Origin: Aquabacterium fontiphilum
GTDB lineage: Bacteria > Pseudomonadota > Gammaproteobacteria > Burkholderiales > Burkholderiaceae_C
NCBI RefSeq assembly: GCF_009909205.1
Contig: NZ_JAAAPN010000004.1
Span: 1 to 64,000 of the forward strand
Direction: 5' to 3'
DNA length: 64,000 bases
The notes beneath the pieces were generated by a model, which searched no databases, was not told where the DNA came from, and saw only the letters and a program-made list of their open reading frames with translations. The position numbers and the translations under genes are program-made. This document shows positions 56,167-64,000 of the stretch, in pieces; the first letter of the stretch is position 1; each line of letters opens with the position of its first letter.

Positions 56167-56514
56167 TCAAGCGGCATGTTGCGGCCGCACGCCCGCCGGC
56201 AGGGGCGGCAGGCCGTGCCGGGCGCGTGCCTTGAGGCACTGCGGGTCGCCCGCCTCAACGGCGTGACAGGGGCTGGGGCGCTGCGCGTAAATGCGGCAGC
56301 CCACCCGTTGCCCGATCTCACCCTCCAGCGCCACACAACGGGGTGCAGACTGAGAAGTGCCCTGCATGCACCGCATCAGCGGCGTCAACCCTTGGGTCAA
56401 CGCGACCGGCACGGTGCCGCCGGGCGCATCGTCGGCCTCGGCCCAGTAAAAGGACACGCGGTAGGTGGCGCAACACGCGCCACAGTCCAGACAGATGTTG
56501 TCCGAGCGGCTCAT
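56167..56514 (-). CDS. YkgJ-family cysteine-cluster protein
   Basis: A 115-aa protein with the YkgJ pattern: CLDCGACC at the N-terminus, then Cys residues in MRCMQG, PRCVALEG, GCRIYAQRPSPC and PQC, which together form a metal (zinc or iron) site. Its biochemical role is unknown. It starts 9 nt after the RNA ligase stop, so it is the third member of the PIN / RNA ligase cluster. Confidence 0.9.
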   Translation of the reverse strand: MSRSDNICLDCGACCATYRVSFYWAEADDAPGGTVPVALTQGLTPLMRCMQGTSQSAPRCVALEGEIGQRVGCRIYAQRPSPCHAVEAGDPQCLKARARHGLPPLPAGVRPQHAA

Positions 56515-56523
56515 GGCAATGGA

Positions 56524-57219
56524 TCATGCAGAAGGCTCATCCCAGGCGACACGGTTCCACTGAATCGCCCGGCTGCGCCAATGGTCATCCATGCTTTGAA
56601 CAAAATCGGGCCGCACCAGCTTGGCCCGCCCCAGGAGCCAGTCGTCGTCTTCCCACCGCACGACCACGCCCTCAAGATGGCCATCGCGGTAGGCACTGCG
56701 GTGCGCGGCCACCCAGTCCGTGAGGGTCTGCAGGCTGGTCGGGCCGTCGCTCACGCGGGGTACCTCGCGCAAGCCGATCTGGCTCGCCAGCGCGTGGCGA
56801 CGTCGGGTGCTCCAGAAGCGCTGCGTTTGGCGATCGTACACATCGAAGGCCAGAAACCAGTCGGGCAGGCTCGCGTAATCCAGGGAGTGTCGCGCGGCAC
56901 ACCACTCCCCAAACAGGATGAGCTGGTCACCCAAGGCGTCGAACAGCTCGCCCTCGCGCACGGCCAGCCACTCGTCCAGACGCGCGAACTGGCCACCGTA
57001 GGGTCTGTTGAGGTACTGCCCGCGGTTCTGCACGTGCAGCACGGCATCGGCCGAGAACGAGATGCCCATGTTGGCACCGTCCAGCTTTTCTTCCACCACG
57101 AGCGGATGCGCCAACAGCGCCTGCGCTTCGTCGGGCGAGAGCACCTTGTCGTCGCGCGGCTGGCCAGCTGACAACCAGGCCAGGTGCGGGGTGTGCGGAA
57201 AACGGAAGAACGGATGCAT
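56524..57219 (-). CDS. ATP-dependent RNA ligase-family protein
   Basis: A 231-aa nucleotidyltransferase with all core ligase motifs: motif I K45-LDGAN (the lysine that would be adenylated), III LFGEWC (102-107), IIIa FLAFDVYD (122-129), IV EGVVVR (183-188) and V RAKLVRPDF (K200). The Pro-His opening FFRFPHTPHLAWL is typical of a group of small bacterial RNA ligases. It should seal 3'-OH/5'-phosphate RNA ends. It sits 12 nt after the PIN-like gene and 9 nt before ykgJ; no polynucleotide kinase is nearby. Confidence 0.88.
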   Translation of the reverse strand: MHPFFRFPHTPHLAWLSAGQPRDDKVLSPDEAQALLAHPLVVEEKLDGANMGISFSADAVLHVQNRGQYLNRPYGGQFARLDEWLAVREGELFDALGDQLILFGEWCAARHSLDYASLPDWFLAFDVYDRQTQRFWSTRRRHALASQIGLREVPRVSDGPTSLQTLTDWVAAHRSAYRDGHLEGVVVRWEDDDWLLGRAKLVRPDFVQSMDDHWRSRAIQWNRVAWDEPSA

Positions 57220-57231
57220 GGCGCCGCGCGG

Positions 57232-57771
57232 TCAGTGACCGAACTTGTGTTGATGGAAGCGCTGTGTGTCGACCTCGCACAGAAAGCGCACGCGCACACC
57301 TTGGCGAGCCAGCGCTGGGGCCCAGTCCAGCCATTTGGAATCTGCGGCTTGCAGGATGTCCGGGCGCTCGGGATGACTGCGGGCCAAGGCCACGAACATG
57401 CGATCGGCCACATCGAAATCCGCCAGGGCGGGGTCCTCCGGAAAGGCCGCATAGCCACGCACCGGGTGCGGTGCGAGCGCAATCCGATCGCAGCGCGCAT
57501 CGTCATCGCGATGGCGCAGCGCCCAGCGGACAAACGCGTCGCCCACGCCGCGCCCACGCTGCGCGTCGGCCTTGTGCTGGTACTCGCCCAACAGGGCAAA
57601 ACCGTCATCCAGCGCGATGCGTCCCGCTTCCATGATGCGTGTCAGCCAGTCTCGGCAGGCGGCCTCGCACGCCGAGGTCACGCCGGGGTGGCGTCCATTG
57701 GCCACGAGAATGACGTTGGTGTCGACGATGTGGGTGACGTCGTAGCACTGTTCGGGCAGGAAGGCGTCCAT
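57232..57771 (-). CDS. PIN-domain-like protein, putative RNase
   Basis: A 179-aa protein in which I recognise a PIN-like acidic constellation: D17 (IVDTNVIL), E63 (LLGEYQHK), D120/D123 (FDVADRMFVALA) and D144 (AADSKWL). The order and spacing match PIN nucleases, which cleave RNA with divalent metal. No small antitoxin gene precedes it, unlike VapBC loci; the next gene is an RNA ligase. ATG 57771 is chosen because sequence upstream in this frame is the GGDEF gene's N-terminus and is unlike any domain. Confidence 0.72.
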   Translation of the reverse strand: MDAFLPEQCYDVTHIVDTNVILVANGRHPGVTSACEAACRDWLTRIMEAGRIALDDGFALLGEYQHKADAQRGRGVGDAFVRWALRHRDDDARCDRIALAPHPVRGYAAFPEDPALADFDVADRMFVALARSHPERPDILQAADSKWLDWAPALARQGVRVRFLCEVDTQRFHQHKFGH

Positions 57772-57841
57772 CGCGCGCGATTTTTGCACAGTGCCGGACA
57801 GCGGGCATGACGCTGGGTAAGATGTCTGCTCTCCGAACTGA

Positions 57842-59545
57842 ATGCCTCTCGCCTTGCGCTCACCGCCCCTGCGACCGCCCCTTCTGCCCAGGCCACCCAC
57901 GCCCGCGCGACGAGGCCTGCTGCGGCAGGTCATGCTGGTGCTGTCAGTGCTGACCTTGCTGGCGTGGATGCCCCCCGGCTGGGCGCGGCCGCGGCTGGAT
58001 CAGGTCACGCTCCAGCTCAAGTGGACGCATTCGTTCCAGTTTGCGGGCTATTACGCCGCCCTGGAGCAGGGCTACTTCCGGGATGCGGGCCTGGATGTGC
58101 AGCTCAAGGAAGCCGGCCCGGGCGTGGACCCGGTGCAACGCGTGCTGGCCGGTCAGGCCCAGTACGGTGTCGGTACCAGCAGCCTGTTGCTGGCCCGGCA
58201 AGCCGGCCAGCCCGTGGTGGTCCTGGCTGTGGTGTTCCAGCATTCACCGCTCGTCATCCTCACGCGCCAGACCGGACCGACGCGCACGGTACATGATCTG
58301 ATCGACCGCACCCTCATGCTCGAGCCGCTGTCGGACGAGTTGCTGGCTTACCTGCAACGCGAGGGCATCCCCCCGGCGAGGATCAAGCGGGTGCCGCACA
58401 GCCAGAGTTATCAGGAGCTGCTGGCCGGCAAAGTGGACGCGATCTCGGCTTACACCACCCACGAGCCGCTGCTGATGGAGGCCGCGGGCATCCCTTATCA
58501 CGCCTACACGCCGCGCGCTGCCGGCATCGATTTCTACGGCGACAACCTCTTCACCACCGACGATGAGCTGCGCGCCCATCCGCAGCGCGCCGCGGCCTTC
58601 CGCGAAGCCTCGCTCAAGGGGTGGGCCTACGCCATGGCGCACCCGGAACACGTGATCGCGTGGATCCGCCAGAAGTACGCGCCGGCCTTGCCCGAAGCCT
58701 TTCTGCAGCGGCAGGTCATGCAGATGCGTGCATTGATGCTGCCGGACCTCGTCGAGGTGGGCTACATGAACGAAGGCCGCTGGCGACACATCGCCGACAC
58801 TTATGCGGACCTGGGGCTGCTGCCTCGTGATGTGGCAATCGCGCCGCTGCTGTATGACGTGCAGCCGCGTGTCGATCGCAGCTGGCTGTTCGGCCTGGTT
58901 GCGGTCAGCCTGCTGGGCGGCGCCACTGTGGCCTACATCACCTGGATGAACCGACGGCTGCGGCGGGCACTGGCACGCAGCCGAGAGGCCACGGCAGCCC
59001 TGCAGGACAACGAAGCCCGTATGCGTCACATGGCGCAGCATGACCCACTCACAGGGCTGCCCAACCGCGCGCTGTTTTCGGATCGGCTGCAGCAAGCCTT
59101 GCGGGCAGCCGCGCGAGACGGGCATAGCGCCGCCGTCATGTTCGTGGACCTGGACCAGTTCAAGCCGATCAACGATGTGCACGGCCACGCGGTGGGCGAC
59201 GCCGTGCTGCAGACGCTGGCCGGACGGCTGGTGAGCTGTGTGCGGGCATCGGACACGGTGGCCCGCATCGGCGGAGACGAGTTCGTCGTCCTGCTGCGCA
59301 ATGTCGACGGCCCCGAGGGGGCCTTGGCCGTGGCTGAGAAGATCCGCGGCAGCGTGCGTGAGCCGGTTCGCCTGGCCGACCGGGCGATTCAATGCACGGT
59401 GAGTGTGGGCGCAGCCCTCTATCCTCAGCACGGCAGCGACGACGTCACGCTGTGCCATCACGCCGACCTGGCCATGTACGCCGCCAAGGAAGCCGGCCGC
59501 GATCGGTGTCGCATGTACTCCGCCGCCGACGGCGTTTCGCCCTGA
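57842..59545 (+). CDS. Solute-binding (NMT1/THI5-like) diguanylate cyclase
   Basis: A 567-aa membrane sensor: signal anchor (about 28-46), periplasmic NMT1/THI5-like ligand-binding domain (about 52-335, LKWTHSFQFAGYYAALEQGYF), membrane helix (348-368), short coiled coil, and GGDEF domain (about 395-560). The active-site GGDEF is intact (477-481) and the inhibitory I-site RxxD is present (R468-D471). It probably makes c-di-GMP in response to a small periplasmic ligand. A GGGTAAGAT -10-like sequence lies 18 nt upstream. It is divergent from the PIN / RNA ligase genes. Confidence 0.93.
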   Translation: MPLALRSPPLRPPLLPRPPTPARRGLLRQVMLVLSVLTLLAWMPPGWARPRLDQVTLQLKWTHSFQFAGYYAALEQGYFRDAGLDVQLKEAGPGVDPVQRVLAGQAQYGVGTSSLLLARQAGQPVVVLAVVFQHSPLVILTRQTGPTRTVHDLIDRTLMLEPLSDELLAYLQREGIPPARIKRVPHSQSYQELLAGKVDAISAYTTHEPLLMEAAGIPYHAYTPRAAGIDFYGDNLFTTDDELRAHPQRAAAFREASLKGWAYAMAHPEHVIAWIRQKYAPALPEAFLQRQVMQMRALMLPDLVEVGYMNEGRWRHIADTYADLGLLPRDVAIAPLLYDVQPRVDRSWLFGLVAVSLLGGATVAYITWMNRRLRRALARSREATAALQDNEARMRHMAQHDPLTGLPNRALFSDRLQQALRAAARDGHSAAVMFVDLDQFKPINDVHGHAVGDAVLQTLAGRLVSCVRASDTVARIGGDEFVVLLRNVDGPEGALAVAEKIRGSVREPVRLADRAIQCTVSVGAALYPQHGSDDVTLCHHADLAMYAAKEAGRDRCRMYSAADGVSP

Positions 59546-59576
59546 AGCGCTTGCGAGTGCCGTTATCCTGATGGCC

Positions 59577-61307
59577 ATGTACGCGAGTCATTTCGGATTG
59601 AAGCAGGCGCCGTTTTCCATCGCGCCGGATCCGCGCTACCTGTTCATGAGCGAGCGCCACCGCGAGGCGCTGGCCCACCTGCTCTATGGCGTGGGCGGAG
59701 GCGGCGGATTCGTGCTGCTCACAGGCGCCATCGGAGCCGGCAAGACGACGGTGTGCCGCTGCTTTCTGGAGCAGATTCCCCGGCGTTGCAATGTCGCCTA
59801 CATCTTCAACCCCAAGCTCAGCGCGCTGGAGTTGCTGCGTACGGTCTGCGAAGAGTTCCGCATCCCCCCGCCAGACAGCGACGAAGAAGCCCACTCGATC
59901 AAGGCGCTCGTTGACCGCATCAACGAGTACCTGTTGCGCACGCATGCGGTCGGCCAGAACAATGTGCTGATCATCGACGAGGCGCAGAACCTCTCAGCCG
60001 AGGTGATCGAGCAGCTCCGGCTGCTGACCAACCTCGAGACCAGCGAGCGCAAGCTGCTGCAAATCATCCTGATCGGCCAGCCGGAGTTGCGCGACATGCT
60101 CGCGCGGCCGGAGCTGGAGCAGGTGGCACAACGGGTGATCGCGCGCTTTCACCTCGATGCGCTGTCCGCAGCCGAGACGGCACAGTACATCCAGCACCGG
60201 CTGGCAGTGGCCGGACATCGCCGAGGACGTCTCTTTACCGACGACGCCGTGCGCCGCATCCACGCGTGGACGCACGGCGTGCCACGCCGCATCAATCTCT
60301 TGTGCGACCGGGCACTGTTGGGTGCCTACGCCGAGGGCCGCGCGGCGGTCGACCGCCGCATCGTCGACAAGGCGGCAGATGAGGTGTTTGCTGGGCAGAC
60401 CCATCTGCGGCCGCCGCACGCCGGCTTGTCTGGCAGCGGACCCCGCTGGCCGGCGTGGGCCCCACGTGCGCTGCTGGCCGGCAGCGCCGCCTTGATGCTG
60501 GGCTCGGCCGCGCTGGTAGCCGGCTGGTGGTGGATGAACCGGCCAGCCGCTTCGCCCAAGAGCGAGAGCGTTGCAAGAAGCGCGACCAAGGTAACGGGCG
60601 TGACGGGCGCCGCCTCGGCCGGGGCGCCCGCGCCGCCCGCCTCAACACCTGCGTCCGGCGGGCCTGCGCCAGTCAAGGCGCCCCCAAACGCGGATGCGGC
60701 CGAGGTGGTCACAGGCGCGTGGCCCCGCTCCGCTGATGGCTGGCGCGCCCTGGCCGGCCTGTGGGGCGCCACCGCCGAGGGCGCCGACCCCTGCACTGCC
60801 GTGCGCACGCAATCGCTGTGGTGTTTCCAGGGCAGCGGCGGCCTGCCACAGCTGCAGCAGCTCGACCGCCCTGCCTTGCTGGTCCTGCGCAATGCGCAGG
60901 GGCAGACGGTGCATGCCGTGCTGCTGGGCCTGGGCCCCGACCGCGCCGAGTTGCTGCTGGCCGACGGGCCGCGCAGCGTCACGCTGGGCACGTTGGCTGC
61001 CGTGTGGCGAGGTGAATTCGGCACCTTCTGGCGGGCGCCCGAGGGCTATCGGGGGCGCCTGGAGCGCGGGCAGCGGGGCCCGGCCGTGGACTGGCTGGCC
61101 GCGCAGCTTGCCCGCCACGCGCAAGAGCCCGCCCCCGCGCCGGGTCAGACCTTTGATGCCGCACTCCAGGCCCGCGTGCAGGCGTTCCAGCTGTCTCAGG
61201 GCCTACAACCCGACGGCGTCGCAGGCGCGGGCACGATGATGATGCTCAACCGCGTGGCCGACACCGACGAGCCGCGGCTGACCAAGCTGCCAGCCAACCG
61301 CCCTTGA
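59577..61307 (+). CDS. gspA: ExeA/GspA-family ATPase with peptidoglycan-binding domain
   Basis: A 576-aa protein: AAA ATPase (1-260; Walker A GAIGAGKTT at 50-58, Walker B VLIIDEAQ), membrane helix (about 295-315), Pro/Ala-rich linker, a C39-peptidase-like region without an obvious catalytic Cys-His pair, and a C-terminal peptidoglycan-binding domain. In Aeromonas, ExeA with ExeB helps assemble the type II secretin through the cell wall. ATG 59577 matches the family start (MYxSHFGL...). TATCCT lies 7 nt upstream. An ATG at 59571 is an alternative. Confidence 0.92.
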   Translation: MYASHFGLKQAPFSIAPDPRYLFMSERHREALAHLLYGVGGGGGFVLLTGAIGAGKTTVCRCFLEQIPRRCNVAYIFNPKLSALELLRTVCEEFRIPPPDSDEEAHSIKALVDRINEYLLRTHAVGQNNVLIIDEAQNLSAEVIEQLRLLTNLETSERKLLQIILIGQPELRDMLARPELEQVAQRVIARFHLDALSAAETAQYIQHRLAVAGHRRGRLFTDDAVRRIHAWTHGVPRRINLLCDRALLGAYAEGRAAVDRRIVDKAADEVFAGQTHLRPPHAGLSGSGPRWPAWAPRALLAGSAALMLGSAALVAGWWWMNRPAASPKSESVARSATKVTGVTGAASAGAPAPPASTPASGGPAPVKAPPNADAAEVVTGAWPRSADGWRALAGLWGATAEGADPCTAVRTQSLWCFQGSGGLPQLQQLDRPALLVLRNAQGQTVHAVLLGLGPDRAELLLADGPRSVTLGTLAAVWRGEFGTFWRAPEGYRGRLERGQRGPAVDWLAAQLARHAQEPAPAPGQTFDAALQARVQAFQLSQGLQPDGVAGAGTMMMLNRVADTDEPRLTKLPANRP

Positions 61308-61325
61308 CGCCCATGAGAAAGCGCC

Positions 61326-62075
61326 ATGTCCTACATCCTTGATGCCTTGCGCAAGGCCGATTCCGAGCGCGAACAGGGGCGCGTTCCAGGGCTGCACAGC
61401 CAGCTCGGCCCGGCCCCGACCGGCAGCGATGCGCCCGCGCCACGCGAAACAGGCTCGCGCTTGCCATGGCTGCTGGCCGGCGCCAGCAGTGGCGCGCTGC
61501 TCGTCGCGCTGGCACTGTGGTGGCTGAATGCCCCCCCTGCCCCGGTTGACGTGGTGACCCCGCCGGTCGCGGCCCGTCCATCACCGACGCCAGCGCCCCA
61601 GACCGAGGTCGAGACTGCTGCCCCGCCGCTCGTGCGTGTCACACCGGTCATGCCGCCTGACGTGCCAGTGGCCGCGCCACCGCCGCCCCCCGCCCCCGCC
61701 CCAGCACCTGCACCCGGGTCCCTGTCACGCACTGTCCCGGCAGCGAGTACCGCCCCGGCGCCTGCCGCGCCCGTCAACCGGGCCACAGGCGTTGCGTCCA
61801 CAGGGTCAGGCATCCACGTGGACCCGGCTGGCACCGCCAGCCAGGACGCCATCGTGCCGCTGGAGCAGTTGAGCGACGCGCAACGCCGAGCGCTGCCGAC
61901 CCTCGTCATCGGCGGTGCGATGCACTCGGACAACCCGGGCAGCCGCATGCTGATCATCAACAACGGCGTTTACCGCGAAGGCGACCAGCCCGCGCCGGGG
62001 TTGGTGCTTGAAGAGATCCGGCTGAAATCCGCCGTGTTCCGCTACCAGGGGCAGCGTTACAGCGTGCGTTACTGA
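61326..62075 (+). CDS. gspB: General secretion pathway protein GspB
   Basis: A 249-aa partner of GspA: the hallmark opening MSYILDALRKADSERE, a membrane helix (47-67), a long Pro/Ala-rich periplasmic linker (about 68-165) and the C-terminal GspB domain (about 170-249, LPTLVIGGAMHSDNPGSRMLIINNGVYREGD). It lies 18 nt after gspA. The main gsp operon is not in the window. Its stop is 4 nt from that of the convergent cphA. Confidence 0.95.
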   Translation: MSYILDALRKADSEREQGRVPGLHSQLGPAPTGSDAPAPRETGSRLPWLLAGASSGALLVALALWWLNAPPAPVDVVTPPVAARPSPTPAPQTEVETAAPPLVRVTPVMPPDVPVAAPPPPPAPAPAPAPGSLSRTVPAASTAPAPAAPVNRATGVASTGSGIHVDPAGTASQDAIVPLEQLSDAQRRALPTLVIGGAMHSDNPGSRMLIINNGVYREGDQPAPGLVLEEIRLKSAVFRYQGQRYSVRY

Positions 62076-62079
62076 CCCT

Positions 62080-64000
62080 TCAGCCCTCGGGCTGGCAGCG
62101 CGCAGTCAGGTGTGCGAGCGCCGCTTCGACCTGGTCCACCAGCACCAGGCAGAGGTCGCCGGGCTCCAGTCGCGCCAGAGCCATGTCGATGGCCTTGAAC
62201 TCGCCATTGACCTCTTCGACATGCTGAGCGCGCTGGGCCTTGGCCAGGCCCTCACGCAGCAGACGCAGCACTTCGCCGTCTTCCCGGCCGCGCTGACAGG
62301 CGTCCTGATACAGGATGAAGTCGTCGAACGCATCGCCCAGCACGGCGGTCTGCTCGCGGATGTCCTCGTCACGGCGGTCACCCGCACCGCTGATCACCAC
62401 GCTGCGCCGACGGGCCGGCATGCGGTTCACCGCCGCCACCAGTGCGCGCATGGCGTCGGGGTTGTGGCCGTAGTCGGCGATCACGGTGGCGCCGCGGTAG
62501 TCCATGACGTTGAAGCGGCCGGGCGCGTTGTCCTGGTCGTTGGCGAAGGTGGCCAGACCGCGACGGATGGCATCCCAGTCCAGCCCGGCACTCCACGCCG
62601 CGCCGATGGCCGCCATGGCGTTGTCCACCTGAAAGCCGATCGTGCCGCGGCGGGTCAACGGGACGTCACGCAAGGCGATGCGCTCGCGCCAGCTGTCTTC
62701 GCTGACCACGATGTGATCGCCATCCACCGTGATGCTGCGCTTGCCCTGGGCGCGATGCGCCGCCAGAACCGGGTTGTGCGGATCAGACGAAAAGAAGATC
62801 ACGCCACCCGGGCACTTGGGCGCCATGGCCGCCACGATCGGGTCGGCCGCGTTCAGCACCGCGTACCCTTCAGGCGCCACGTTCATCACGATGACGCGCT
62901 TGAGCACCGCCAGGTCATCGACCGTGGTGATGTAGTTCAGGCCCAGGTGGTCGCCCGCGCCGATGTTGGTGACCACCGCGGTGCCGCAACGGTCGAAGCC
63001 CAGGCCTTCGCGCAGGATGCCGCCGCGGGCCGTCTCGAGCACGGCCGCGTCCACGTCCGGATGCATCAGCACATTGCGCGCGCTGCGCGGCCCGGAGCAA
63101 TCGCCGCTGTCGATCTGGCGGCCATTGACGTAAACGCCATCGGTGTTGGTCATGCCCACGCGCAGGCCGCTGGTGGCCAGGATGTGGGCGGCAAGCCTGG
63201 CTGTGGTGGTCTTGCCGTTGGTGCCGGTCACGGCGATGACGGGGATGCGCCCGTCATCGCCCGGCTTGAACAGGTTGGCCACCACCGCCTCGCCCACCGG
63301 GCGACCCTTGCCGTATGACGGCGACAGGTGCATGCGCAGGCCGGGCGCGGCGTTGACTTCGACGATGCCGCCGCCTTGCTCTTCCAGCGGGCGCTGCACG
63401 GTCTCGGCCAGCACGTCCACGCCGCAGATCTCCAGCCCGATGGTGCGCGCAGCCGCCACCGCGCGGGCCGCAACCTCGGGGTGCACCTCGTCAGTGACAT
63501 CGGTGGCGGTGCCACCGGTCGACAGGTTGGCGTTGTTGCGCAGCACGACGCGGCGCCCGGCTTCGGGCACGCTGTCCGGTGTGAGCGACTGGACCGACAG
63601 CCGCGCCAGCGCGATCTCGTCGATGCGGATCTTGGTCAGCGAGGTGGCGTGCCCTTCTCCACGGCGCGGGTCTTCATTGACCTTGTCGACCAGTTCGCGC
63701 ACGGTGTGCACGCCATCGCCGATCACATGCGGGGGATCACGGCGCGCTGCGGCCACCAGCCGATCGCCCACCACGAGCAGCCGGAAGTCATGCCCCGGCA
63801 GGTAGCGCTCGACCATCACTTCGCCATACTCGGCGGCGACGCGGTGCGCGATGGTCAGGTGCTCGTCGCTGGTGATGTTGACGGTCACACCCTTGCCTTG
63901 GTTGCCATCCCGCGGCTTGACAACAACAGGCCAGCCGATCTCATCGGCGGCTCGGCGCGCGTCGTCCAGGTCGGTGACGGGTCGGCCCAAAGGCACGGGC
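62080..64000 (-). CDS. cphA: Cyanophycin synthetase CphA, C-terminal part (5' end outside window)
   Basis: About 640 residues in frame, open to the window edge, so the N-terminus is missing; the full protein is normally about 720-870 aa. Seen here are the ATP-grasp segment (VVVKPRDGNQGKGVTV and the EVNAAPGLRMHL end) and the Mur-ligase-like domain with GTNGKTTTARL P-loop, TARGGILREG and a C-terminal DYGHNPDAM. It polymerises Asp and Arg into multi-L-arginyl-poly-L-aspartate, a nitrogen store. Many Burkholderiales carry two cphA genes side by side; the second cannot be seen here. Confidence 0.95.
   Translation of the reverse strand, partial: PVPLGRPVTDLDDARRAADEIGWPVVVKPRDGNQGKGVTVNITSDEHLTIAHRVAAEYGEVMVERYLPGHDFRLLVVGDRLVAAARRDPPHVIGDGVHTVRELVDKVNEDPRRGEGHATSLTKIRIDEIALARLSVQSLTPDSVPEAGRRVVLRNNANLSTGGTATDVTDEVHPEVAARAVAAARTIGLEICGVDVLAETVQRPLEEQGGGIVEVNAAPGLRMHLSPSYGKGRPVGEAVVANLFKPGDDGRIPVIAVTGTNGKTTTARLAAHILATSGLRVGMTNTDGVYVNGRQIDSGDCSGPRSARNVLMHPDVDAAVLETARGGILREGLGFDRCGTAVVTNIGAGDHLGLNYITTVDDLAVLKRVIVMNVAPEGYAVLNAADPIVAAMAPKCPGGVIFFSSDPHNPVLAAHRAQGKRSITVDGDHIVVSEDSWRERIALRDVPLTRRGTIGFQVDNAMAAIGAAWSAGLDWDAIRRGLATFANDQDNAPGRFNVMDYRGATVIADYGHNPDAMRALVAAVNRMPARRRSVVISGAGDRRDEDIREQTAVLGDAFDDFILYQDACQRGREDGEVLRLLREGLAKAQRAQHVEEVNGEFKAIDMALARLEPGDLCLVLVDQVEAALAHLTARCQPEG

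Noticed and set aside
57232..57771. VapC toxin of a type II toxin-antitoxin system
   Set aside because: No small antitoxin gene is adjacent upstream or downstream, and the protein is longer than typical VapC; an RNA ligase partner is a better description.
62081..62094. CAGCCCTCGGGCTG hairpin at the gspB/cphA junction
   Set aside because: The loop is too small for a real stem of that length and it lies within cphA codons.

Overview
The window is a 64 kb stretch of high-GC chromosome from a betaproteobacterium, most likely of the order Burkholderiales. The support is the gene order murA-hisGDCBHAF, tatABC, petABC-sspAB, the short-form HisG, a PHA-system protein, and the hrcA / nadK-recN arrangement. 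Nearly all of it is chromosomal housekeeping and catabolic sequence. I see no insertion sequence, integrase, prophage or CRISPR array.

Layout. 0-0.5 kb: the 5' end of a 16S rRNA gene with its promoter and boxA (minus strand), then a CAU-anticodon tRNA. 0.6-6.4 kb: metallo-hydrolase and hrcA (minus), nadK-recN-rapZ (plus). 6.4-21.4 kb: a long minus-strand catabolic block. It holds an acyl-CoA ligase, a branched-chain-type ABC transporter (binding protein plus LivHMGF), a FadB-like bifunctional protein, and an acyl-CoA dehydrogenase followed by accessory oxidoreductases and a thioesterase. The ligase and binding-protein promoters share an unusual pair of sequence boxes. 21.6-24.6 kb: a histone-deacetylase-like / thioesterase / nitroreductase operon divergent from a TetR regulator with a clear operator. 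24.6-29.6 kb: PCMT-like methyltransferase, TolC, and a PAS histidine kinase coupled to a solute-binding lipoprotein. 29.8-34.0 kb: tRNA-Thr, sspB, sspA and the cytochrome bc1 operon. 34.3-42.9 kb: mscL, a DUF1631 protein, pdxA, hisIE-tatABC, a DegS-like protease and Nif3. 42.9-52.8 kb: hisF back to hisG, murA, bolA, an ABC exporter and a PHA-system protein. 52.9-64 kb: amt with an overlapping unknown gene, an M20 amidohydrolase, a tight YkgJ / RNA ligase / PIN cluster, a solute-binding GGDEF protein, GspA-GspB, and the 3' part of cyanophycin synthetase.

How the genes work together. The 6-21 kb block looks like one uptake, CoA-activation and beta-oxidation module whose natural substrate cannot be read from sequence. 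The histidine pathway is complete, but hisIE is on the strand opposite to hisGDCBHAF; the segment from hisI to nif3 reads as a local inversion. The least explained item is the PIN nuclease-like / RNA ligase / cysteine-cluster trio at 56.2-57.8 kb, which could be an RNA cleavage-and-sealing unit. Several genes (nadK, hisI, the M20 hydrolase, gspA) have a -10-like hexamer 6-7 nt before the start codon and no obvious ribosome-binding site, suggesting leaderless transcripts.
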